DNA of 38,879 bases from Streptomyces muensis. Lineage in GTDB: Bacteria > Actinomycetota > Actinomycetes > Streptomycetales > Streptomycetaceae. Position 1 is the first letter of the stretch; each line of letters begins with the position of its first letter. Below are positions 1-8,561 of the stretch, in pieces. The stretch spans positions 1 through 38,879 of the forward strand of contig NZ_JAKEIP010000058.1 in assembly GCF_021474425.1 (NCBI RefSeq), given 5' to 3'. A model generated the notes under the pieces. It searched no databases. It saw only the letters and a list, made by a program, of their open reading frames with translations, and was not told where the DNA came from. Made by a program: the position numbers and the translations under genes.

Positions 1-37
1 CCCGCTCCCCCACCCCACTCCAAGAGGAGACGACACG

Positions 38-1129
38 ATGCCCATGCGTGTGCGATCAAAGTCAGTACGGCCGCGCTTCAGACGAGTTCCCCTGGCGCTG
101 GCGGCGGCAGCCACAGCGGTGGCCGCCGCGGCGACCCTCGTAACGACTGCCGGTGCCGCCCCGTCCCCCGCAGCAGCGCTGACTCCCGCTGCGAACGTGC
201 AGGTCGTAAAGGACCTCGCGTACGCCCCCGCCCAGCCCGCCGGCACCGAGGGTCATCTGCTCGACCTGTACGTACCCAAGTCCAGCAAGCCCGTCCCGCT
301 GGTGATCTCGACCCGCGGGTCCGCGTGGCTGAAAGACAACGGACGCCGGGACGCCGACAAGGTGGCCGCCGAACTCAACCCGGCCGGGTACGCGGTCGCC
401 GGGGTGTCGATCCGCTCCAGCTCCCAGGCCCAGTTCCCGGCTCAGCTCCACGACATCAAGGGCGCCATCCGCTGGCTGCGCGCCAACGCGGAGAAGTACA
501 ACCTCGACCCCGAGCGCGTCGCGATCATGGGTGATTCCTCCGGCGGCTGGACCTCCGCGATGGCCGCCGTCACCAGCAACAACCCCGAGCTGGAAGGCGA
601 CGTCGGCGGAGTGCGCGGCCCCTCCAGCGCCGTGCAGGCGGCCATCCCCTTCTACCCCCCGACCGACTTCCTCCAGATGGACGCGCACATGCCGGACAAC
701 TGCGAGGCGTTCAACGCGAGAATGGGGACTACGGACTGCCACAACGACCCGCGTTCCCCCGAGTCGCTGCTCGTCGGCTGCGCCATCACGGAATGCCCGC
801 CGGACAAGCTCGCCCCGGCCAATCCGCTCACCTACATCGGCAAGCGCCCCATCCCGCCGACGCTGATCCTCCATGGTGAGGTGGACGCCCTCGTGCCCTA
901 CCACCAGGGCCGCCTTCTCTTCGACAAGCTGGCCGCCACGGGACACGAGACGCGCATGCTCTCGTTCCCGAAGGCCGGGCACAGCACGATCTTCACCATG
1001 GTCAGCGACGACGCGATCCGAGAGGGCGCCTACGAGGAGAGTGCCCGCGGCGGACACTCCATGCCCGCGCACCCGGTGACCCCGACCTGGCAGACCATCA
1101 TCTCCTTCCTGAAACAGCACCTGCGCTGA
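38..1129 (+). CDS. Secreted alpha/beta hydrolase (esterase/lipase-like)
   Basis: 363 residues. The first ATG follows a GAGGAG ribosome site by about 8 nt; a second ATG two codons later is also possible. Residues about 1-41 form a long Sec signal peptide: Arg-rich start, Ala/Val core, then Ala-Gly-Ala. The body is an alpha/beta hydrolase with the nucleophile elbow GDSSG (Ser167), an acid-turn region HGEVDALVPYHQ, and a late His in KAGHS. The usual oxyanion HGGGW is replaced by a TRGSAW stretch near residue 92-97, as in some BD-FAE-type esterases. It probably hydrolyses an ester outside the cell; substrate unknown. It stands alone and a strong hairpin follows the stop codon. Confidence 0.88.
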   Translation: MPMRVRSKSVRPRFRRVPLALAAAATAVAAAATLVTTAGAAPSPAAALTPAANVQVVKDLAYAPAQPAGTEGHLLDLYVPKSSKPVPLVISTRGSAWLKDNGRRDADKVAAELNPAGYAVAGVSIRSSSQAQFPAQLHDIKGAIRWLRANAEKYNLDPERVAIMGDSSGGWTSAMAAVTSNNPELEGDVGGVRGPSSAVQAAIPFYPPTDFLQMDAHMPDNCEAFNARMGTTDCHNDPRSPESLLVGCAITECPPDKLAPANPLTYIGKRPIPPTLILHGEVDALVPYHQGRLLFDKLAATGHETRMLSFPKAGHSTIFTMVSDDAIREGAYEESARGGHSMPAHPVTPTWQTIISFLKQHLR

Positions 1130-1205
1130 CGGCGCGTCTCCGCCTGGGCACTGGCGGGTGATGCCGAGCACCTCTGAATGATGCCCGAGGGATGCACAGG
1201 CAGGA

Positions 1206-1239
1206 CTCAGGGCCCGGTTCTCCTGAACCGGGCCCTGAG
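1206..1239 (+). terminator. Perfect 15-bp-arm hairpin, probable terminator
   Basis: Arms at 1206-1220 and 1225-1239 are perfectly complementary, with a 4-nt loop (TCCT). It lies 77 nt past the stop of the secreted hydrolase and before the transposase remnant. There is no T-tract, which is common for actinomycete terminators. Confidence 0.75.
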
Positions 1240-1326
1240 TGCACCGCTGAAGGTGAGCACGACAGCTGCTGCTGCCCGGGCGACGTTGGTTGGGGGATCT
1301 CGTGGCCGGCCGGGCAGCAGCCTTGC

Positions 1327-2205
1327 ATGGTGCGGCGACACGAACTGACGGATGCGCAGTGGCAGAAGATCGAGCCGCTTCTGCCCGGTAACGGCAAGCC
1401 GGGTGGCCAGTGGGCGGATCACCGGAAGGTGGTCAACGGGGTGCTGTTCCGGGCCCGGACCGGGGTGCCGTGGCCCGACCTACCGGAGCGGGACGGGCCG
1501 TGGCAGACCGTCTATGAGCGTCATCGCCGCTGGTCGGCCGACGGAACCTGGCAGATCATCCTGCAAGAGCTGCAGATCGAGGCGGATACCGACGACCCGG
1601 ACGGCGCACACGCCCGCCGGGTTTCCCGGCAGGAGTGGGCCGTGAACATCGACTCGACCTCCTGTCGGGCGCATCAGCACGCGGCTGGGGCCCCCGCAGG
1701 CCTCCGGCCGACCAACCGCAAAAGGGGGCTGGCCCGTGAGGAGGCAGATGGGCGCGAGGCGTTGGGGCGTTCGCGGGGCGGACTGACCAGCAAGGTCCAT
1801 CTGCTCTCCGACGACCGGGCCCGCCCGAACTGCACTGGCTGACCTCGCCCGGCCAGCGCGGGGACAGCCCGATGTTCGCCCCGGTGCTGGAGGGCTTACG
1901 CAGCCGACGGCGCGGTCCGGTCGGCCGCGCAGCGGCTCGGTAGCAAAGCCACCATCGCGCAGCCGGACGACCAACGCGCTCACCGCAGGCACCGCGGACG
2001 CGCAGGTGGCCGGCCCCCGGCCTTCGACAAGACCCAATACCGTCGCCGCAACGCGGTGGTGCGGTGCGTGAACAAGTGGAAGCAGTTCCGCGCGGTGGCC
2101 ACCCGCTACGACAAGCGCGACGACGTCTTCAACGGCACCCTCGCCGTCACAGCGATCGTCGTCTGGCTCCGCGACACCGTCCAAGAGCCATCACAAGCGA
2201 CCTAG
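1327..2205 (+). pseudogene. Broken IS5-type transposase
   Basis: The first 170 or so residues read as an intact N-terminus of an IS5-group transposase: LTDAQWQKIEPLLP, the VVNGVLFRARTGVPWPDLP region, then NIDSTSCRAHQHAAGA with the first catalytic Asp. Around 1825-1842 the frame is lost and a stop appears. The continuation LHWLTSPGQRGDSPMFAPVL, with the second catalytic Asp, is in another frame from 1830. The C-terminal part (RRRNAVVRCVNKWKQFRAVA) returns to the first frame and ends at TAG 2203-2205. A stretch around 1890-2020 is degraded and the expected catalytic Glu context is poor. The element is therefore non-functional. Clear terminal inverted repeats and a target duplication were not found. 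It inserted between the hydrolase and the secreted-protein pair. Confidence 0.85.
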
Positions 2206-2357
2206 GCCCTGTCCTCGAATTCCCGCCTGCCGCACGACGCCATGCACGTGCTCCCCCACCCTCGAACCGCGCTTCGCACGGCTCGAGCGGGAGGTGCCCC
2301 CACGACGCCGCGCGGCCCGCCCTTCGGGCGGACGACGGGAATTTGACGACAGTGCCC
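2205..2357. repeat. MITE-like palindromic repeat
   Basis: The ends, 2205-2230 and the reverse complement of 2332-2357, match at about 20 of 26 positions. Each has a core around AATTCCCG. The interior holds further dyads: around 2250-2303 (CTCCCCCAC ... GGAGGTGCCCCC, with a CTCGAGCGG segment) and a GCCCGCCC/GGGCGG hairpin at 2316-2332. About 150 bp, non-coding, directly abutting the transposase stop. From memory, repeats with this CTCGAGCGGGAGGTGCCCCC core are scattered in Streptomyces genomes; that family assignment is recall, not a search. Confidence 0.6.
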
Positions 2358-2518
2358 AGGGGCAAGAACGAGGGGGCCGCCGTGCAGCTGAAGTTGGCCA
2401 CGGCCATGACGCCCGACTTCACCTCAACCTCCACACCTTCTTCCCGTGCCGGCGCCCGCGGGCCCGATCGCCGAAGCGGGACCGGACAATGGCCCCTGAA
2501 CCCACCGACCACACCTGA

Positions 2519-2561
2519 CCCGACGGCCCGCTGGACAGTCCGCCTCCAGTGGGCCGTCGGG
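2519..2561 (-). terminator. 16-bp-arm hairpin downstream of the small secreted protein gene
   Basis: Arms 2519-2534 and 2546-2561 are complementary except for one G/T wobble, with an 11-nt loop. It lies about 33 nt past the minus-strand stop at 2594, so it probably terminates the secreted-protein transcript and shields it from transcription out of the IS remnant. Confidence 0.7.
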
Positions 2562-2593
2562 CTCGCCTCACTCACTCTTGCCGCGGGGCGTCT

Positions 2594-2953
2594 TTACGAC
2601 AGACGGAGCGTCGTTGTCGCGGCGTCCGTCCTCGGGAGGTATCCCGGCTTCCAGTTCCACCCCGCATTACCGCGCTTGTAGTGGAGTTCAACCGACGCGT
2701 TCTTCTTCCACCAGTAGCCCCAGCCCGTCGCGCACGTGTGCGCGTTGACCGTCCACACCGGGGAGTCGTCCCAGTCGTTGTACTGGTTGTAGCCCTTGAC
2801 CCAGAACTTCTGCTGCACGGACGCGTCGTTGCAGACTTCGACCTGTACGGCGGGAACAGAGTCGGCATGGGCCGTTCCGGCCGTCGCCAGGCTGCCGAAT
2901 ACGGCGGTTGCGGCGAGTACAGCCGTGGTGGTCTTGCGCCCGAGAGTACGCAT
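2594..2953 (-). CDS. Small secreted protein, unknown function
   Basis: 119 residues from an ATG preceded by AGAAGG. An in-frame ATG 11 codons upstream exists, but the ribosome site supports the shorter form. Residues 1-30 are a Sec signal peptide ending in the AHA cleavage context. The mature protein is about 89 residues, rich in Trp, Tyr and Asn, with two Cys (EVCND and HTCATG) that could pair outside the cell, and an aromatic cluster TGWGYWW. This looks like a compact beta-rich extracellular protein. I do not recognise the family. It lies 121 nt downstream of the aerolysin-like gene on the same strand with no strong hairpin seen between them, so the two may be co-transcribed. Confidence 0.75.
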   Translation of the reverse strand: MRTLGRKTTTAVLAATAVFGSLATAGTAHADSVPAVQVEVCNDASVQQKFWVKGYNQYNDWDDSPVWTVNAHTCATGWGYWWKKNASVELHYKRGNAGWNWKPGYLPRTDAATTTLRLS

Positions 2954-3074
2954 GGGACCAATACCTTCTTTCACGTCGTGATCCATCGAGGGTGGGCAAA
3001 TCGTGGGACATCAGGTGCGCCGAGGAGGCCATTCACGCGGAGTGCCGGCGTAGTGGCCGTAACCGAAACCACAC

Positions 3075-3719
3075 TCAGCGACAGTGCTGGTTGTATTCGG
3101 TCGAGGTCATCTTCGCGTCTTTGAAGTTGACGTAGCCGTTCCTGACGTTGTCCCCGTTGTACCCGGAAGCCTTGTAGTTCCTGACGTACCAGATGTAGTG
3201 GCCGTAATAGCGCTTCCCGAAGTGGATCTCGTACCACCCCGTGGCCTCCTGCTTGGAGTTGCCGCGCTCGATCCAGCCCTTGGACCCCGCCGGGATGTTT
3301 ATCAGGTTGGATTCGGTGTCGGTGTGTGAGGTGGTCCAGGTGTGGCTGTAACTCAACTCGACCTCGGCCTCGAAGACCTGCCAGAACTTGGCACCCGCAC
3401 TGACCGAGACTCCGACCGAATTGGTGGAGGCAGTCGTGTCCGACCAGTCGATTCTGTGCTGGTTCGTCTGGCTGCCGCAGTTGTACGCCGTCGAGCCGAC
3501 CTGGTGCTTCGGGCCGGTGTACTCCCGGTAGGACTGAGGATGGAACTCACAGAGGTCGGCCCAGCTGCAGGCGTCCAAAAGCTCCCTGGTGCTGGGCGAG
3601 TCGGCGGCGAACGACTGTGGTGCCGCCAGCAAGGAGGCTCCCAATGCGACCGCGACAGCGACCCCTCCTGTCCGGAACAGGCGCAGGGCGGAACCGTTCT
3701 TGCGAGGAGCGTTTTCCAT
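3075..3719 (-). CDS. Secreted aerolysin-like (beta pore-forming-type) protein
   Basis: 214 residues from the ATG at 3719, preceded by GGAG at 6 nt spacing; an ATG four codons upstream has no ribosome site. The signal peptide covers about residues 1-39. The mature chain has a central stretch of alternating Ser/Thr and hydrophobic residues (TTASTNSVGVSVSAGAKFW, then VELSYSHTWTTSHTDTES), followed by an IPAGSKGWIERG turn. This pattern of two amphipathic strands and a proline-containing turn is typical of aerolysin/ETX-MTX2 insertion modules. Four Cys sit in the mature chain. It lacks an obvious extra receptor-binding domain, so it is shorter than classical toxins. The family call rests on pattern only; toxin activity is not shown. 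It is followed by the small secreted protein gene. Confidence 0.65.
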   Translation of the reverse strand: MENAPRKNGSALRLFRTGGVAVAVALGASLLAAPQSFAADSPSTRELLDACSWADLCEFHPQSYREYTGPKHQVGSTAYNCGSQTNQHRIDWSDTTASTNSVGVSVSAGAKFWQVFEAEVELSYSHTWTTSHTDTESNLINIPAGSKGWIERGNSKQEATGWYEIHFGKRYYGHYIWYVRNYKASGYNGDNVRNGYVNFKDAKMTSTEYNQHCR

Positions 3720-4554
3720 CGATGACTCCATTGGAGTGAGGCGCCGACGGACACTCGGCGGCGCCAGCTGGGTACTGGGTTCCGGGTGACCCATGGCGTA
3801 CCAGAAGTCACCCGTGACCGTGGCGGCTGCGATGCCGCGGGCCGGTCCGCCGATGACTGTCGCTGTCCCCGAGTTGTTTATCAACGCTGCTCCAGGCGAT
3901 AAACAACTCGTCCGTGGCGGATGTACCGGTCGCTCCCGATCTGCCGTCCGCGGGCAACCGCGCGTTTACCCGGACGTCCCGCCGAATACGGCGATCGAAC
4001 CGATGCAGAGGCAGAACGCTCAACAGAGGCGAGGCGAGGCGAGGCGAACGTCGGCGGTCGCGGAGCGTCCCGTGACCGCGGCCTGGCGCACCGGTCATGT
4101 CACCGATGCAACCGATCCGACGGCGGATGAGCCCAATGGGTCACCTCAACCTCAGATCTGTCGGCGTCCCAGCACCGCGTCCCACCCTTCGCCGTGCGAA
4201 CGACCAGCGACGCCTGGCCAGATACCGCTCCTCTGCTTCCTCTCATCAGCACGACCTCTCACACAGGTCACCCGCGGACCTGCGCCACGCCATGAGCTCA
4301 CGAGCCGGCCTCGATACGGTCGGCTGCGTTCTCGGATCATCAGCCTCCTCCTCACCTCCTCTTTCCGATACAGAAGGCCCAAGCCGCCCGGAACACGAGA
4401 GCAGAGAAGCACGAGGAACTCGTGAAGCACTCCCAGGACAGCGGCGGACGTCACAGCCGACAGCACTTCCTGCCCGGGCAGCGCGAAACATAGGTTTGCG
4501 ATCATGCAGCTGATCTTCAGCATCTGCGGGATGACAAGGTGAAAGGCTGAATCA
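3720..4554. other. 835-bp intergenic region without a convincing gene
   Basis: This holds the upstream region of the minus-strand aerolysin-like gene and of the plus-strand nSTAND gene. Apart from a 12-bp inverted repeat (3871-3909, listed separately) and a four-copy GAGGC run (4026-4045), I see no gene. Open frames here lack ribosome sites and have low-complexity Arg/Pro composition. A GAAAGG ribosome site sits at 4541-4546 for the nSTAND gene. Confidence 0.5.
3871..3909. promoter_or_regulatory. 12-bp perfect inverted repeat
   Basis: GAGTTGTTTATC (3871-3882) and GATAAACAACTC (3898-3909) are perfect complements with a 15-nt spacer. The arms are AT-rich against a high-GC background. It lies about 150 bp upstream of the aerolysin-like gene start. 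It could be an operator or a transcript hairpin; no regulator gene is adjacent. Confidence 0.5.
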
Positions 4555-7500
4555 GTGGGACGTCCCGAAAGGCCGGTGGACCCGGAGGCCGGTCCCGTGC
4601 AGCTGTTGGCTCATGAACTCAGGGAGCTACGCAGGTCCGCGGGCAATCCTCCTTATCGGACCATGGCGAAGACAGCGGGCTTTTCGACGACGGCCCTGTC
4701 ACAGGCGGCGGGTGGCGAACGGTTGCCGTCATTGGCCGTCTTGCAGGGATATGTGCGCGCCTGCGGGGGTGATACGGCCGAGTGGGAACTGCGCTGGAAG
4801 GCAGTGGAGGCCGAGACGGCACAGGCGGCCATACCCGGCGATGAGGGCTCCGCATCTCCATACCGGGGGCTCGCTCGGTTCGAACCGGACCACCGTGACC
4901 TGTTCTTCGGACGGGACCGGCTGATCGGAGAAGTCCGCACCATGGTCTGCGGGCATCGGTTCGCGGTGGTGTTCGGGGCGTCGGGCAGCGGTAAGTCGTC
5001 GCTGCTGCGCGCCGGACTGATCCCCTGTCTCCGGGAAGAGATCGCGCGCCGGGACCGTCCGGCGGTGCTGCGGATCCTGACGCCCGGGCCGAGGCCCGCG
5101 ACGACGCACGGTCAGCTGCTCACCCCGGCGCAGGAAGAGCCGGAGAGCTGGGTGGTGGTGGACCAGTTCGAAGAGGTCTTCACACTGTGCCAGGACCGTG
5201 CGGAGCGAACACGGTTCATCGACTTGCTGCTCACAGCCCAGGAGCCGGACAGTCGACTGCGCGTGCTGATCGCCGTACGCGCCGACTTCTACGCCCGCTG
5301 CACCGAGCACCGCGGTCTGGCCGAGGCGGTGCGTGCTGCGGGAATGCCGGTCGGGCCGATGACCGCGGCAGAGCTGCGCGAGGTCGTCACCAGACCCGCG
5401 CAGGCCGTCGGACTCCTGGTCGAGCGAGAACTGACGGCACGGATCGTCGACGATGTCCTTGACCAGCCCGGTGCCCTGCCCATGTTGTCGCACGCTCTGC
5501 TGGAGACCTGGCGGCGCCGCAGGGGGCGGCTGATGACCCTCTCCGCCTACGAGGCCGCGGGCGGCGTGAGCGGCGCGATCGCGGCCACCGCCGAGCAGGA
5601 GTACGCACAGTTGTCCCCCGGCCAGCAGGGCAGGGCCCGGCAATTGCTGTTGCGTCTTGTCGAGCCTGGGCATGACGCCCCCGACACCCGACGACCGCTG
5701 ACCCGAGCCGAACTGGACGAGTGGCTTGACCCAGAGGCGCGGTCGGTAGTGGAACGGCTGGCCCGAGCCCGGCTGCTCACCAGCGACAGTGACGGCCTCC
5801 AGATCGCCCACGAAGCTCTGATCAGCGGCTGGCCGAGGCTGCGTGACTGGATCGAGCAGAACCGCGAGCGGCTGCGCCTCCAACGGCGCCTGACCGAGGC
5901 CACGCGCACCTGGCTGGAGCACGACCGCGATCCCGGCAGCCTGTACCGGGGCACGCGCCTTGCCCAAGCGGAGGAGTTGTTCGCGGACGACAGTTCGCTG
6001 ACCGCCTCCGAGCGGTCGTTCCTGCAGACTGCGATCGAGGCGCGAGAAGCGGAGAGACAGACTGCCGCCCGTTCCGTCCGCCGTTCCCGAGTGCTGGTCG
6101 TCTGGCTGTCCGTCATGCTGGTGGTGGCACTGGTCGCCGGCCTGTCCGCCTGGCAACAGGCTCTCGACGACAGGCAGCGACGCGTCGACACCGCCGCCCG
6201 ACGCGCCGCCTCCGTCGCCGACTCCCTGCGCTCCACGGATCCACGGACCGCGATGCTTCTCGGCGTTGCCGCCTGGCGTGTCGCCCAGCTGCCCGAGACA
6301 CGCCGCGCCCTTCTCGGTTCACTCGTTCAACCGGAACAGGACACCTTCATCGACCCCTCGCCAAGTCTGAGTGGCACGCGGTTCCTGGCCGACTCCGGTC
6401 GCACACTGCTGAGCGTTGACGGTCGTGCCTGGCGCACGTGGGACGTCGCCACCGGCCACCGCACCGGATCGGGGCGGGTTCCGGACGGCGACGTCATCGC
6501 CGCCGCTCCCGACGCCCGGGTCCTCGCCATCGACGGAGGTGACGGCGTACAGCTGTGGGACACGGTCACCCGGCAATGGACCGGGGCTCCGAAACCGGCG
6601 TCCACCATCGCGGACTTCGGCGCCAGCGGTCGTAGTCATGTGGTCGTGGACACCGGCGAGGACCGCGTACAGCTGCGTTCCGTCGCGGACGACAGCGTGC
6701 TGTTCGAGAGCCGGGGAGCCGGTCGGACGGAGGTGCGACCTGATGCCGACGACCGCCTGGTTGCCGTATGTCCCGCCGGGAAGGCCCCGCAGGTCTGGGA
6801 CATCGTTGCCCGTCGCGCGCTGTCCGGGGCATGGGAGAACGCCCGCGGCAGCTGCGACGGCGGCCAGACGGGCCTCGTGTTCGGCGGAGCCCGGCTAGCG
6901 GCCCTGTCAGGGAACGAAGTACGTGTCTGGGACACCGGGTCGGGACGCCTGATCGCCTCCCTCGACGCGCCCGGAGTGCGGTACGCGGTTTTCGACAGGG
7001 AAACGAATTTCCTCGCCACGTCCGACGGCCAGGAGATCAAGGTGTGGCGCCTGTCGCGTCCCGACGCCCCGGTGTTCCGGCATGCCCTGAACAACCAGCA
7101 GCCGTACGGCCTTGCCTGGGATCCCGACCTGCCCGTCCTGCGCTACCTCGAGGGCAGCACCGTCCACTCCCTCGACCTCGCGCAGGCCGTCGCCTCCGGC
7201 TGGCGGGAGCATCCTCTTGCCGGTGAGATGCTCAGCCCCGACGGCCGGGTCCTCGCCACCGCCGAACGCTCCGGCACCGACTACCGCTTCCGGCTTCGCA
7301 ACGCCCGCGACGGACGTGTCCTGCAGACCCTGCCGTCCCCGCCGCTGCCGGTGTCCCGCGACCGTACGCAACCTGTCTTTCCGCAAAAGACCCTGGCTCT
7401 GCTGGCGTTCAGCCCCGACAGCACCGCCTTCGCGTACGGCGTGTCCGCCCCCAACCTTGAGGCGGCACCGCAGCGCCTCACCGTCTGGGATCTACGCCGC

Positions 7501-8268
7501 GCCCGCGCCCGCGCCACCCTGGACCTGGCGACCGCGAAGTCCGCCGCACCCGTGATCGCCGTGGCGCTGGGCCCGGGTGGCCGGACGCTCTACACCGCCC
7601 GCACTCCGGGGGACTTCGACGGACTGAGCAACGAGACGTGGGACGTCGCTAGTCACCGCAGGACCGGCCTCCTCCCCGGCCGGGCCGGTCACCACCTGGC
7701 TGTCAGCTCCGACGGACACCTCTTCGTCAGCGACGAACGGGCTGTTCGTGCGGGTAAGTCCGTTACCCGCGATCTCGTCCAGGGCTATGTGATCGGTGCC
7801 CTCGCCTTCGCCCCGGACGGCTCCCGCCTCGCGGCCGGAGACCTGACGGGCCGTGTGGTCCTGTGGGACAGTGATCTCCGCCGTCGCGCGGGCACCTTGC
7901 GGAACGTCTTTCCCGCACCCCTCGGCGACACTCCGGAAGCCGTCAGTGCGCTGGTCTTCAGCCCTGACGGCAGCACCCTCGCGGTCGGCGGCAGCGCGGG
8001 CACCCTCCAGCTCTGGGACACGGCCACCCAGCAGCCACTCGGCGGTCCCGTGACCACACCCGGTGAGCGCATCGACACCCTTGCCTTCAGCGCCGACAAC
8101 GGCACGCTCTACGCCGGCAGCGCCCATGTACCACTGCAGCGGTACACCGTCGGCACGGCACAGGCTCTCAACCAGGTCTGCGCGCGAGCCGACGGTGCGG
8201 AGCTCACAAGGGACCAATGGCACATGTACATACCTGACGCGCCCTACCGCGAGGTCTGCGGCACCTGA
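4555..8268 (+). CDS. XRE-HTH / nSTAND NTPase / membrane / WD40 protein
   Basis: 1237 residues from a GTG start with GAAAGG 8 nt upstream. An N-terminal helix-turn-helix of XRE type spans about residues 15-75. The nSTAND1-type NTPase follows, about 100-490, with Walker A GASGSGKSS (141-149) and a Walker B-like WVVVDQFEE (199-207). A single hydrophobic helix lies at about 513-533 and a short charged helical stretch follows. Residues about 600-1220 are a WD40 propeller region in which blade-ending motifs such as LWDT, VWDI, VWDT, VWDL and LWDS recur at least seven times. Family knowledge: such proteins are STAND-type signal switches, and relatives are proposed in conflict or developmental signalling. 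The membrane helix would place HTH and NTPase on one side and the propeller on the other unless it is a membrane-associated hairpin. No partner gene is adjacent; the protein may act alone. Confidence 0.9.
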   Translation: MGRPERPVDPEAGPVQLLAHELRELRRSAGNPPYRTMAKTAGFSTTALSQAAGGERLPSLAVLQGYVRACGGDTAEWELRWKAVEAETAQAAIPGDEGSASPYRGLARFEPDHRDLFFGRDRLIGEVRTMVCGHRFAVVFGASGSGKSSLLRAGLIPCLREEIARRDRPAVLRILTPGPRPATTHGQLLTPAQEEPESWVVVDQFEEVFTLCQDRAERTRFIDLLLTAQEPDSRLRVLIAVRADFYARCTEHRGLAEAVRAAGMPVGPMTAAELREVVTRPAQAVGLLVERELTARIVDDVLDQPGALPMLSHALLETWRRRRGRLMTLSAYEAAGGVSGAIAATAEQEYAQLSPGQQGRARQLLLRLVEPGHDAPDTRRPLTRAELDEWLDPEARSVVERLARARLLTSDSDGLQIAHEALISGWPRLRDWIEQNRERLRLQRRLTEATRTWLEHDRDPGSLYRGTRLAQAEELFADDSSLTASERSFLQTAIEAREAERQTAARSVRRSRVLVVWLSVMLVVALVAGLSAWQQALDDRQRRVDTAARRAASVADSLRSTDPRTAMLLGVAAWRVAQLPETRRALLGSLVQPEQDTFIDPSPSLSGTRFLADSGRTLLSVDGRAWRTWDVATGHRTGSGRVPDGDVIAAAPDARVLAIDGGDGVQLWDTVTRQWTGAPKPASTIADFGASGRSHVVVDTGEDRVQLRSVADDSVLFESRGAGRTEVRPDADDRLVAVCPAGKAPQVWDIVARRALSGAWENARGSCDGGQTGLVFGGARLAALSGNEVRVWDTGSGRLIASLDAPGVRYAVFDRETNFLATSDGQEIKVWRLSRPDAPVFRHALNNQQPYGLAWDPDLPVLRYLEGSTVHSLDLAQAVASGWREHPLAGEMLSPDGRVLATAERSGTDYRFRLRNARDGRVLQTLPSPPLPVSRDRTQPVFPQKTLALLAFSPDSTAFAYGVSAPNLEAAPQRLTVWDLRRARARATLDLATAKSAAPVIAVALGPGGRTLYTARTPGDFDGLSNETWDVASHRRTGLLPGRAGHHLAVSSDGHLFVSDERAVRAGKSVTRDLVQGYVIGALAFAPDGSRLAAGDLTGRVVLWDSDLRRRAGTLRNVFPAPLGDTPEAVSALVFSPDGSTLAVGGSAGTLQLWDTATQQPLGGPVTTPGERIDTLAFSADNGTLYAGSAHVPLQRYTVGTAQALNQVCARADGAELTRDQWHMYIPDAPYREVCGT

Positions 8269-8561
8269 GGGACCGCTGACCGCGAGTGCCCACCGGACAC
8301 AGCCTGACGGGCAGGGCGCGCGACCCGACCGTGCAAAAGGAATTGATTACCGTGATGGGCGGCAGTGCTCAACAACCTTGGTTCTGCCAGTCTCGGCTGG
8401 GAGACGATCGCGCGTCCCGGCCGGGTCCCGGAAATCCGGGCGTACGCCCAACGACATGGCCGCGCGTTGCCTTCCGAGCGGGACCGTCGCCGTGACGTCG
8501 GCCCGCGAGACGACACAGCCGCAGTAATGATCACCTGAGTGGTCTTCGATGAAAGTTGCTC

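Noticed and set aside
62..1171. 369-codon minus-strand open frame
   Set aside because: Shadow of the secreted alpha/beta hydrolase, which has a signal peptide, ribosome site and catalytic motifs.
4026..4045. Four-copy GAGGC tandem run
   Set aside because: Short low-complexity run expected in high-GC DNA; no adjacent feature depends on it.
3793..4425. 210-codon plus-strand open frame
   Set aside because: Arg/Pro/Ser-rich, no ribosome site and no recognisable domain; treated as intergenic.
4729..6156. 475-codon minus-strand open frame
   Set aside because: Antisense to the NTPase part of the XRE-nSTAND gene; Gly/Gln/Arg-rich composition and no motif.
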